Source: Chrysogorgia sp. JL179-B06 (Eukaryota > Cnidaria > Anthozoa > Scleralcyonacea > Chrysogorgiidae). From it: DNA of 64,000 bases. Where the stretch lies: NCBI GenBank assembly GCA_035772405.1, contig JAYKKM010000122.1:3717001-3781000 (forward strand). The letters run 5' to 3'. The notes under the pieces were generated by a model. The model was not told where the DNA came from, did no database searches, and saw only the letters and a program-made list of their open reading frames with translations. Below are positions 55,320 to 64,000 of this stretch, one piece after another. Both the position numbers and the translations under genes were made by a program. How positions within the stretch are numbered: position 1 is the first letter of the stretch; each line of letters begins with the position of its first letter.

Positions 55320-56070
55320 AAAGGGCCATATCTGAATCATTGTCCGCCATCTTGGATATATTTTCGATATGCGTATGACGTCACAACCACGGTAAAGCGA
55401 CATTTTTATCTTAGCCATCAAAAACTCGATTTTTGTGAATATCTTCCTTTTTCAATTGAACCGCAACATTTTAAAAAGCATTCCGAAATTCGGAAACTTG
55501 GCCATCCACAGAGTGGTTGTGACGTCACCAACTTCCCCAGTTAATAAGTATAGGTAATCGTATGATAGCGAGTGCAATTAAGGATTTACACCACGAGTGA
55601 TATTTGAAAATTGTGCCAAAATTGCACGAGCCGTTAGGCGAGTGCAATTTGGCACAATTTTCAAATATCATGAGTAGTGTAAATCCTTAATTGCACGAGC
55701 AAAATCATATGATTACTCATTTATTATATGCATGACAAAATTACGACACGTACGCTTCATCTTCTTCCAAGTCTTTAAAAACGTCTTTTCTCATTAGTTG
55801 ACAACAAACCTTTTCACTCTTGGTGTTCTTTGTACTCATTTCAAAATATTTACATGGAATTTGTAACTCCTAGTGTATCACAAGTCGTTGGAAAAGTGAA
55901 AACTTTCCATTGCAGAATATGCCACCATTTTGAATTTTATTGTCAAACTTGTTCCCAATGTCTTCTCTCTTTTCATTTATTGCACTCGAGTGCAATAAAC
56001 GATTTTATTGCACTCCTCTCAACCAATCAGAATCCAGTAATTTTGTCATGTAATAATAAGGCAAGGTATC
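55320..56070. mobile_element. GTGACGTCAC-core relic followed by hairpin element copy 2
   Basis: 55320-55545 resembles the core of the 40850-41375 element (CCGCCATCTTGGA, GCGTATGACGTCACAACCAC, GTTGTGACGTCACCAACTTC). From 55547 AAGTATAGGTAATCGTATGA begins the GCGAGTGCAATTAAGGATTT hairpin element also found at 37490. Here the hairpin is nearly perfect between 55570 and 55705. Confidence 0.65.
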
Positions 56071-56155
56071 ACCATAGATAGTAGAAAGACAGGATACGAA
56101 ACTAAGATCACGTGTGACATTTCCAGAGTGTTCATTGGTTAAGGTACCAGTTGAT

Positions 56156-56592
56156 CGCGTGAAAACCTAGTTGAAAATCGTGATGTCACAAAATCTCCAT
56201 AAATCGCACCTTTTAGCAATAATACAGCTACAAATTATAGTCAAACTACCAAAAAAGATAACAATGCCACTTTACGATGGAATATCCGACTACCATTACT
56301 CATTTTAGGCGAAAAGTTCCATCTTTAGACGGTGAAAAACGCGTCGCAAATTTCAACTAAAACGACGCCAGTTTCTTCACAATAAAACGAAAACAGCTGA
56401 AACAAAGACGAACAACATTTCGCTCGAACACTTAGTCGTGGCTTGGGCAGGTTTGTGAGACGAGGAAACTTTTTGGAATCTCAATATAGCTACCTGAATA
56501 CGAAAATATGAAGAAGTCAAAGAGAAACTCAACAAAATCTGCATACTCGTGACATCTTCGTGATATCACGATTTTCAACTAGGTTTTCACGC
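56156..56592. mobile_element. Inverted-repeat element, GCGTGAAAACCTAGTTGAAA ends
   Basis: GCGTGAAAACCTAGTTGAAA then ATCGTGATGTCAC is mirrored by GTGATATCACGATTTTCAAC then TAGGTTTTCACGC. About 35-base ends and 365-base interior without a gene. Confidence 0.75.
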
Positions 56593-57549
56593 TGACGTCA
56601 GCTACTTTCCTACAAGATGGCGGATGACAGGATTGTCTTTGGTCAAAATTAGTTATGTTGTTTTGTAAAATTAGTTATGTTGTTTTGTTTATTTGGATTA
56701 CCTTCGTACTGTAAGCCTGTTTGTTAATCATGTAAAACACAAGGCGATAACCGAGTGTTTTTCTAGCTTTTCGGGTACTCTTTCAAATTCCCAAGTGCCT
56801 TGATAACTCGATACAGGCAGTCGGACAAATTTTTCCATTTCATTTTCTTTTATAAAATATGGCCAAGAAATTAAATAGAAACAAGGCGACTGCTCCAAGA
56901 TTTGCGGCTGACGTTTCATATAGGAATCGCGAATTCAAAACATAGCCCTAACTTTAAACCCAATACTAACCCGAACTTTTACGATAATGCTCTATTTTAG
57001 AAATAACAGCTGATTTTAATTTCGAATTTTACTACAGACATATTTGTCGCCATTTCGGAAATTATATGAAACTTCACCCAGATCTTCTATTTCCTAAATT
57101 TGCTTTGTCAATGGCGCCAGTCGGGAGTCGTAAACAACTTCAAAGTTTTGCAAAATCATTTAGCTATAAACATTCTGCATTTTACACAATTGTTTAACAT
57201 ATCAGTCAGTGTCAGTATTTTTTATACCTATATGATCCTTAACGTTTTGCATGGCGTTATTATTAAATCAATCAAAAAACTTTGTGGTTATCACCACAGA
57301 TTTAATTATTAAAGCTCAGATTTAATAAGTCATAAAGTGTTTATGAAACGAAAATTAAGTTTTAGGTATTTAAACGAACTCCTAAAATAACGAGGAATTA
57401 TAATTTACAGCTCTTTCACATCTCGCGTCTTTTTTGAGACTTATGTGAATGAGTCACCACCGACGTCAGGAGGTTTGCAAATTTTCAGAAAATCAAGTAA
57501 TTAGAAATATAGTAAATTAATTTGGCATCGCTATTTTGGTGTAATGATG
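56593..57549. other. SELENOI intron, no gene seen
   Basis: A tandem AAAATTAGTTATGTTGTTTTG duplication is near 56645-56688. No other feature recognised. Confidence 0.45.
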
Positions 57550-57846
57550 TTAAAGTGCCTATCTCACGTTTGTGGATTTTATATATTCGTAATATCATAA
57601 TATATCTTGTCGCCGAAAATTTCATCTTCATGGATTTTTTTGCTGCTAAACTTATCGAATGTGATGTCACAAGAGGCATTTTTGTGGCAAGTAACAAAAG
57701 AAAACAACATCACATCCGGTAATTTTGACAGCGAAAAACTCCACGAAGATGAAATTTTCGGCTGACAAGATATATTATGATTTTTCTCAGGAAGACCCAA
57801 ATATTACGGATATGTAAAATCCCCAAACGTGAGATAGGCACTTTAA
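57550..57846. mobile_element. Palindromic MITE, AGTGCCTATCTCACGTTTG family, copy 2
   Basis: TTAA then AGTGCCTATCTCACGTTTG at 57550; AAACGTGAGATAGGCACT then TTAA at 57846. Complete with its duplication. Confidence 0.85.
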
Positions 57847-57942
57847 CGAAGTGTCGTAATGTGCAAAGTTTCAAGTGAATTCAAGAAACTACTCACGAGA
57901 CGATACGTGGACGATCGTCAAGCTCATATCCTTAGAAAAATG

Positions 57943-58015
57943 AGTCCCGTACAGGAATCGAACCTGTAACCTTCTGATTGCCGGTGAGACGCTCTAACCA
58001 TTGAGCTAACGAGAC
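57943..58015 (-). tRNA. tRNA-like gene, anticodon GGC (Ala-type), well-paired
   Basis: The minus strand folds as a complete cloverleaf of 73 bases. The acceptor GTCTCGT pairs fully with ACGGGAC (one G-U), the D stem is GCTC/GAGC, and the T stem ACAGG/CCTGT encloses TTCGATT. The anticodon stem has one mismatch and the loop CCGGCAA has C in place of the near-invariant T33. GGC for alanine is not usual in animal nuclear sets (AGC is). A tRNA pseudogene, SINE head or foreign-type tRNA are all possible. It lies in a SELENOI intron. Confidence 0.6.
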
Positions 58016-58197
58016 TCAGATGGAGAGCGAAGGTTACAATGATGTACTGGTTCAATTTAATTGATATATGTACTGCCTATGCGGCAGTCACTATATATCG
58101 GTAATGCTTGGATGCGTTACCTATATGCGTTACCTTATCTACTCCGAGCTCTCTCACATTCACTACAACATTGTGTATATTAACGCAAACTACTCAC

Positions 58198-58420
58198 CAG
58201 TTGACCAGTGTCATAGCCCCAAGGCAAAAACAGCACACCAGTTACATACTTCTCCCAATGAGCCATGTAAAAACCAATCAGTATAACTACAATGATCCAA
58301 TGGTACTCCCATACTGTAATAGAGGGGTGGCCTCGGCCGAATACAGAGAACACACAGACTCCTATTAACCATATCGCCATACTATCTATGCCATGATCAA
58401 AAAGTTCTCCAAGCGGTGAG
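58198..58420 (-). CDS. SELENOI: SELENOI-like exon with catalytic motif, second half
   Basis: The acceptor TCATCATCAG and the donor CTG|GTGAGT. Reads SPLGELFDHGIDSMAIWLIG, then VFGRGHPSITVWEYHWIIVV and HWEKYVTGVLFLPWGYDTGQ. Gly-x3-Asp-x3-Asp completes the catalytic signature. HWEKYxTGxLFLPWGYD is diagnostic for the EPT1/SELENOI branch. Two to three membrane segments. Confidence 0.93.
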
Positions 58421-58579
58421 CTGATGATGAAAAATATGCAATATTTTAATTCAAAACCAAAACCATAAATTTGTGAGGTCGGTGTGCTGCGGGAGTAGTG
58501 TGTAGGAGGTCTAACTCGTTTCGAGTGAAGGCTTTCGCTCGAAACGTTAACTCGGTACACACCTTTTGGAGAAATCATC

Positions 58580-58914
58580 TTAAAGTGCATATAACGTCTG
58601 TGGGAATTTAACATATATATGTAATCTATAGATTCTCCTGAGATAAATTGTAATAATATATCTTGTCAGCTGAAAATTTCATCTTCATAGACTTTTTTGA
58701 TGTTAAAGTTGACGGAAATGACGTCATAGCGGGAATCTGTAAAGAGGTTTTCATATAGACAGATGCCCGCTATGACATCATTTCCGTCAACTTTAACAGC
58801 AAAAAAGTCTATGAAGATGAAATTTTCAGCTGACAAGATATATTACAATTTATCTCAGGAGAATCCATAGATTACAAATATGTTAAATCCCCATAGACGT
58901 TATATGCACTTTAA
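58580..58914. mobile_element. Palindromic MITE, TTAAAGTGCATATAACGTCT family, copy 2 (complete)
   Basis: TTAA then AGTGCATATAACGTCTGTGG at 58580 and GACGTTATATGCACT then TTAA at 58914. The arms are about 150 bases. Lies 160 bases from the acceptor side of the 58198-58420 exon. Confidence 0.88.
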
Positions 58915-58959
58915 AAACAATTTCGTTGGAAGACCAGAAATCCGATTGCACATGTGATT

Positions 58960-59435
58960 CGTGCTTTTCCCGTTGCTTTTTTTTAAATATTCCGGCTTTT
59001 CCCGTTCCTGTTTTTAATGATTCCGGCTTTTTCCGTTCCTATTTTTAAAGATTATTTCACGCTTTTTCTGTTCTTGTTTTTAAAGATTCACGCTTTTTCA
59101 GTTATTTTTTTAAAGATCCCGGCTTTTGCCGTTCCTATTTTTAAAAAATCCGGCTTTGCCGTTCCTATTTTTTAAGATTCCGGCTTTTCCCGTTCCTGTT
59201 TTTAAAGATTCCGGCTTTTCCCGTTCCTGTTTTTAAAGATTCCGGCTTTTCCCGTTCCTGTTTTTAAAGATTCCGGCTTTTCCCGTTCCTGTTTTTAAAG
59301 ATTCAGGCTTTTCCTGTTCCTGTTTTTAAAGATTCAGGCTTTTTCCCATTCCTGTTTTTAAAGATTCAGGCTTTTCCCATTCCTGGTTTTCGCGTTCACC
59401 CTTCCCCAATTCCTGGTTTTAAAGATAGCCTCCAT
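58960..59435. repeat. 31 bp minisatellite, about 15 copies
   Basis: The unit GATTCCGGCTTTTCCCGTTC plus CTGTTTTTAAA is repeated head to tail, best conserved at 59160-59320 and decaying at both ends. No spacers, so it is not a CRISPR-like array. Confidence 0.92.
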
Positions 59436-60631
59436 AATTTCATCCCCAATTTGATTCGTAAAATACCATTTTGAAAAAGGTGTTTTCTGCTTGGCTATAC
59501 GATGTGTTTCTTGAAACAATTAGTCACCAATGTCAAGGTGATTATCTGTGAATATTTACCGAGACGAAGTAATACAATCATCAGCGGCGTACCGTGACCA
59601 TTTTAGATGGGGGATGTATCGTCTTAGTTTTACCGACGAACACGTGGGCGCAGATTTTCTTCTCAATTGCCTTGTACGTCGACGCTCCTCCGGAGAAAAG
59701 TACCTGGATACTAGGTTGGATCGGAAATCGGGAGGTTTCAATGCGATTGGGTGGTTGTCGCCGACGCTGCTTCTTCGAAAATTCGTACTCGACATCAATG
59801 CCAATTAAACTTGAATTTGAAACTGCTCATCAACATATGGAATTATTAGGGAAATTTGATCCACGTGACTTGTATCATCCATTACTGCATAAACACCAGA
59901 TGAACGTATTTGTTCTGTTAATATGCTGCGAGTTTCATGATTTAAGATACCAATAAACTCATTCTGTGAATTAGGACTCAGGTACGTAACACGGTATGGG
60001 CGAGAACGGGCAGTGGCAATCCAGTTTTTGAGAAATGGCAATCCAACGTGAAATGGAAATCCAACGTGAAAGGAGGTTGACCAGTTGCCTGAAGTTGCCA
60101 TTTACATCATCATCACCACGAAACACTAGAGCTTGTCTTGATAAGTACCGACAACAGTCTAAAAGTACCGTTTATCACTTTTCTGTCGGTCAGTTTGTAG
60201 CCGTTCTGTTTTGCGCCAGAAGTTGCTTTCTGGCATTATTAATTGCCACATCTACATGACTGCTTCTCTGCTTAAAATTTTCCAATCTACCGACTGCTAA
60301 TTTATGAATTTTATACAACCAACAAAGTTTAAACAGTCGATGAAGTCAATTTTACCAACGATCTAATATCGACGAACAAGCTTACCGACAGATTTAACTA
60401 TTACAAGGTTTTCCCAACATCCGATCTGACCAATCGGTTTTACCGACGATACCAGCCTTTACCGACCGACTCCGCATTTTACCGACCAATTCAGTGAAAC
60501 GTGGGGTGGGTGTCATAAATATATATATTTAATCGAGTGAAACGCCAAATATTACTTGTAATATACCCAGAATCTTATCCCGGCATTACCACCACTATAA
60601 TACAGAACTCGTGACTAGGCTCTCGGCAACA
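59436..60631. other. SELENOI intron, no firm gene
   Basis: Overlapping frames on both strands at 59548-60100 have no domain I recognise. An ACCGAC motif recurs at 60285-60500 (TTTTACCGACSA-like, about seven times), suggesting a decayed tandem array. Confidence 0.4.
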
Positions 60632-60704
60632 GCTTCCGTAGCTCAGTGGTCAGAGCACTGCACTAGCATGGCAGGGTTGCGGGTTCAATTGCAGCCGGAG
60701 GAAG
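60632..60704 (+). tRNA. tRNA-Ala(AGC)-like sequence
   Basis: Acceptor GCTTCCG against CGGAGGA (one mismatch, one G-U), D stem GCTC/GAGC, anticodon stem CTGC/GCAG with loop CTAGCAT, so anticodon AGC. The T stem pairs poorly (GCGGG/GCAGC). The B box GGTTCAATT is nearly intact. Likely a tRNA-derived SINE head or pseudogene. Confidence 0.5.
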
Positions 60705-60840
60705 ACCTTGAAGTTGCATTTTTCGCAACTCGTCCCGGTTTGGTCTTAAAATGTATATATTCCAACACTCGGAATTTTCCTTCACCATAAATCCTTAGTA
60801 TATATAATATATATACACTGCAATGAAGCTTTGTACGGTG

Positions 60841-60990
60841 AAGGCTAAAAGGATGATATTCAAAAGGAACTTCACATTTTCTAATCCTAACCCTAACCTT
60901 GATCCTAACCTTAACCTAACCATAGCTAACCCTATAGCCTAATGAAAAATAAAGACCAGACAAAAACAGAAAGGTCCTTTTGAGTCATCC
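60841..60990. mobile_element. Small MITE with telomere-like core, copy 2
   Basis: AAGGCTAAAAGGATGATATT on the left and AAGGTCCTTTTGAGTCATCC on the right, around AATCCTAACCCTAACCTTGA-type repeats. Same family as 19644-19820. Confidence 0.78.
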
Positions 60991-61043
60991 CATTCCCTAT
61001 TAGACATCCCCACTTTGTGCATGCATTACAAAAAAATTCAATT

Positions 61044-61140
61044 GGAATTCCTATAGGAATTCCTATTAGATTTTTGCCCCATTCTATAGGAAATTAAATT
61101 TTCCTATAGGAATTCCTATAGGATCCTATAGGATTTTTTC
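61044..61140. repeat. Cluster of AATTCCTATAGGAATT palindromes
   Basis: GGAATTCCTATAGGAATTCC and shorter CCTATAGG units recur at least five times in about 100 bases. The units are self-complementary. It lies 150 bases downstream of the donor of the first visible SELENOI exon. Confidence 0.75.
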
Positions 61141-61288
61141 GTAAGGGCGCACTATGGTCCCCTAAATCTTTTTTGCCCACACTTCACAAAACTGAAGTTT
61201 TCAGTGTCCATCTTCTAGACTTTGGAACTCTTTGCCTGCAATTACACAAGTTATAAGTACTGTAATTGTTACATTGATTGTTACTCAC

Positions 61289-61521
61289 CTACTATTTGTT
61301 CTTCGCGCTTGCTTTCCATCACAACCATCCAGTGTGTGTGCAGCAAAGTGAGCAATAGCAATGTAGAGCCACAGTGATTGAGGAATGTAATATTTGTCGC
61401 CTTGATGAGGCACAGCCGCAATAATGTGAGGGTCATAGTAAGACAGGACTAAGAAGATTGCAACAGTTAATACCCAGCCTAAAAATGTCATCAAGTTTGG
61501 AGCAAGCCAAGTTGGAAAAAT
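61289..61521 (-). CDS. SELENOI: SELENOI-like exon with catalytic motif, first half (first visible exon)
   Basis: The acceptor (minus strand TTTATAG) lies at 61522-61523, and the donor AG|GTGAGT at 61289/61288. Begins IFPTWLAPNLMTFLGWVLTV, continues IPQSLWLYIAIAHFAAHTLD and ends GCDGKQARRTNSS. The HTLDGCDGKQAR segment contains the first Asp and Gly-x2-Ala-Arg of the CDP-alcohol phosphotransferase motif. Enters in phase 0, so an upstream exon must supply the N-terminus. Confidence 0.9.
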
Positions 61522-62689
61522 CTATAAAGAAAATAATCTATGAATCCATAAATATATTTAGTAGAAACATTACTTGTGTCTAATTGGTAATGCCATTGGT
61601 AATCACAATGCTTAATTATGGCACGTTTTTCGCAGTGGGCCCACCCTTTCGATGGGTCCCATAAAATTTCAGTAAATTTTATTTCCACTTGTGCAAATTT
61701 TTGAGTTTGAAAGCACCATTTTCATAATAAATTTGTAAAACTAACAAACATATCAAGTTATTTTAATTATACATGTATACTGTACTACATGAATACTAAA
61801 ACTAATTATTTTCTCTCAATTTCTATGAAGCAATTTTTTTGAAGAAAGTCGTGGTTCGTCGATCGATGATTTCTGCCCAGATCGAATTATGGTTTAATGC
61901 CAAAGTTCAACAACTGAATTGTTCCAGCCATAGCTATCCAAAAACACGAAAAACAACCTCGTTCAAAGATGGCGTGATCGACATCACCGTACTGACTATG
62001 TTAATACATTTGGAAAATGATGATCTGGAATCTGACGATGAAACCTAGCAAATAACTTTTTAATTCTTACAGTACCTTTAAATTGATTAATCCATTTTAA
62101 ATACTTTGTATTATGTATATATTTACATGTAATTTTTGGATTTGTGTAAGAAATGTACAGTTCATGCATGATGCATTGCTGTTGTTTGTACTAATTTAAA
62201 TACAGGACTACTGTTAATAGACTCTACTTCACTGAACTGCGAATTATTAATTTTAATAATAGGAGGTAGAGTAAAACTTTATTTGAGAAAGGAAAGATTG
62301 CAATTAAAACTTTGCAAATGTGTTGTATTTTAATACCAGAAATGTTAAAGTATCCACGGGGGGATTGTCTCCCACATTACGGCCACCGGAAAATCCGGGG
62401 GGCGGACAAAATATTATTGCGATGCACTTTTGAAACGTTAATTCGCACCCTGCTGCATGACAGACATAGCGACAGTATCTAGAAGAAAGGTTGAGATTCA
62501 GTAATCCAAAAATGTCATATTGATGGTCAAGGCTCAAATTCCCCCACCCTGCGCAACAGAGCCATTTTTTTATAATTGTCAGGACAGACCTTGACATGTG
62601 AATCTATATTTGCATGACTACTCTAACATAATTCCTGGTGAGATTTCCTTTCTAATGTTAATGTTAATTTAAACTCAACCCTCTGGGAG
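61522..62689. other. Upstream of the first visible SELENOI exon, nothing firm
   Basis: Plus-strand frame 61839-62048 ends LIHLENDDLESDDET and may be the tail of a transposon ORF, but no domain is recognised. I could not find the missing N-terminal SELENOI exon here. Confidence 0.35.
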
Positions 62690-64000
62690 ATAATAATAAT
62701 ATACAAATATTTATATAGCGCTGATTCCGTGTAGTCCATTAAGCGCTTCACATCACATAAAATAGTTAGATTAGTCTAATTAAATAAGAAAGGTTAAGGT
62801 TCATAAAAAGCAGTCTTAAAAAGATGAGTTTTAAGAAGTTTCTTAAAAATTTCTAATGAATTTCCAGGCACTCTAATGTTACTTGGTAGAGAGTTCCATA
62901 ATATTGGTGCTGCTACCGAAAATGATCTATATCCATAGCCACGTAGGTTGTAACGTGGCGTCTCTAGATAATTCTTTGTGGAGGATCTCAAGAGGCGCTT
63001 GGGTGTATAAAATCGCACGAGATCTTGTAAATATATAGGAGCGGTCTTATTAATACATTTAAAAGTTAGCAGTAGTATTTTAAATTGAATTATATACTCG
63101 ACTGGCAACCAGTGTAGTTCTTTAAGCCGTGGGGTGACATGATAATATTTTCGAGATAAGCTAATCAGTCTAGCCGCAGCGTTTTGGACACTTTGAAGTT
63201 TCTTTATCAATCGATTTGGCAAACCATAGTATAATGAGTTGCAAAAATCTAGCCTCGATGTGATGAAAGCATGCACTAGTGTAGCACATGACTGTGTAGA
63301 AATGTATTTCCTTATTTGGCTGAGACTCCGTAGATGAAAAAAATGCTGATTTACATGTAGCGTTTATCTGGTTTTCCATGGACATGGTTGGATCCAAAGT
63401 CACGCCAATATTTTTGGCACACGTTTGTAGGTGTGATGACTTTGTCACAAACTAACACAGATGTAATACTAGGTGGTTGGGGACGATGATGAGCACTAAG
63501 AATCATAAGTTCCGTTTTGTCCCTGTTCATTTTTAACATATTTTGCAGCATCCAGTTATCAATGTCACATACACATGCTTCTAGCCTTGATTTTGCCAAC
63601 TCAGCTTCACCAGCCACTGACGATTTAAATGCAATATATATTTGTGTGTCATCAGCATAAAGGTGAAATCCAATATTATGCTTACGGATTACATCTGCAA
63701 TAGGTGCTGTGTATAATAGAAAAAGAACAGGCCCCAACACCGATCCCTGAGGAAGACCAAAAGGCATGTCTCGCGAGCTGGATCGACCACCATTGACACT
63801 AACAAAGTATTTCCTTTCAGAGAGATATGATGAAAACCATTTGAGTACCGTCTTTAAAACCAAATCTACGAGATAACCTTGATATGAGGATGGTATGATC
63901 TACCGTAAAAACAATTCCTTGACTTGTAACATCACAAAAAGATATACTGATTAGGATTTGTCATAATTGGCCGGTCTATTATTTGCGGCATTTCTAGGCT
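62690..64000 (-). mobile_element. CR1/L2-like LINE, minus strand, runs off the window
   Basis: From the right edge the minus strand reads [40 protein letters not shown] and the catalytic [15 protein letters not shown] (63863-63351). After frameshifts near 63400 and 63290 it continues MHAFITSRLDFCNSLYYGLP, RLKELHWLPVEYIIQFKILL and RSFSVAAPILWNSLP (63276-62794). Typical CR1/L2 RT plus post-RT region. The 3' end is near 62690 with an ATAATAAT tract. Relative to 34415-35536 it is a different family. Inactive. Confidence 0.85.

Larger units (their letters stand above)
46742..61521 (-). other. SELENOI: Gene span: SELENOI/EPT1-like ethanolaminephosphotransferase, seven visible exons
   Basis: Exons from 5' to 3' on the minus strand are 61521-61289, 58420-58198, 55269-55161, 51303-51255, 49195-49015, 47940-47764 and 46822-46742. 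All junctions keep phase and give 350 residues. The CDP-alcohol phosphotransferase signature DG-x2-AR-x8-G-x3-D-x3-D is complete, split across the first two exons. The family (EPT1) makes phosphatidylethanolamine from CDP-ethanolamine and diacylglycerol at ER/Golgi membranes. Human SELENOI has 397 residues, so roughly 45 N-terminal residues are missing, probably on exons beyond 64000. The C-terminus lacks an evident selenocysteine tail. Confidence 0.9.

Noticed and set aside
58960..59435. CRISPR-like appearance of regular 31 bp units
   Set aside because: Head-to-tail tandem units with no unique spacers in an animal gene intron; it is a minisatellite.
61839..62048. 69-codon plus-strand frame ending DDLESDDET
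   Set aside because: No recognised domain or exon structure; kept only as a note in the surrounding region.

Overview
The window is AT-rich, intron-rich animal nuclear DNA. It holds three conserved protein-coding genes, recognised by joining exons across canonical splice sites, set in a dense mass of transposon debris. The divergence from vertebrate orthologues and the mix of elements (restriction-like-endonuclease LINEs, CR1/L2-like LINEs, a Penelope-like element with GIY-YIG endonuclease, a Ty3/gypsy pol, TTAA-target DNA elements, Harbinger and MULE-like foldbacks) suggest a non-bilaterian metazoan, most likely an anthozoan cnidarian (coral or anemone). That assignment is inference.

Layout: (1) 215-9595, plus strand: a GAREM-like adaptor (CABIT domain, two PxxPxR motifs, C-terminal SAM), three exons, 564 codons. 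Its first intron holds two long inverted-repeat elements and a hairpin repeat family; its second holds two tandem, decayed LINE copies. (2) 9596-16536: intergenic, with a decayed PHD-finger relic, LINE relics and a palindromic MITE. (3) 16537-43826, plus strand: a complete TMEM68/DIESL-like acyltransferase in eight exons (302 aa) spread over 27 kb, with introns full of transposons. The most striking is a three-deep nest at 31840-35940 (TTAA DNA transposon inside a LINE inside a hairpin repeat). (4) 46742-61521 and beyond, minus strand: a SELENOI/EPT1-like ethanolaminephosphotransferase in seven visible exons (350 aa); the N-terminal exon or exons lie off the window or were not found. TMEM68 and SELENOI are convergent. 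Between and inside them are minisatellites, tRNA-like sequences and further MITEs.

The genes are not an operon and no shared job is implied, although TMEM68 and SELENOI both act in ER glycerolipid synthesis. All splice junctions reported keep frame across the joins, which is the main support for the models. No promoter or transcript evidence can be read from the sequence itself. I did not find a defence, toxin or otherwise wholly new gene system. The most interesting signals are mobile-element structure (target-site duplications, nesting, a MULE-like 910 bp foldback), a possible alternative last exon of TMEM68, and a SELENOI C-terminus that appears to lack the vertebrate selenocysteine tail.
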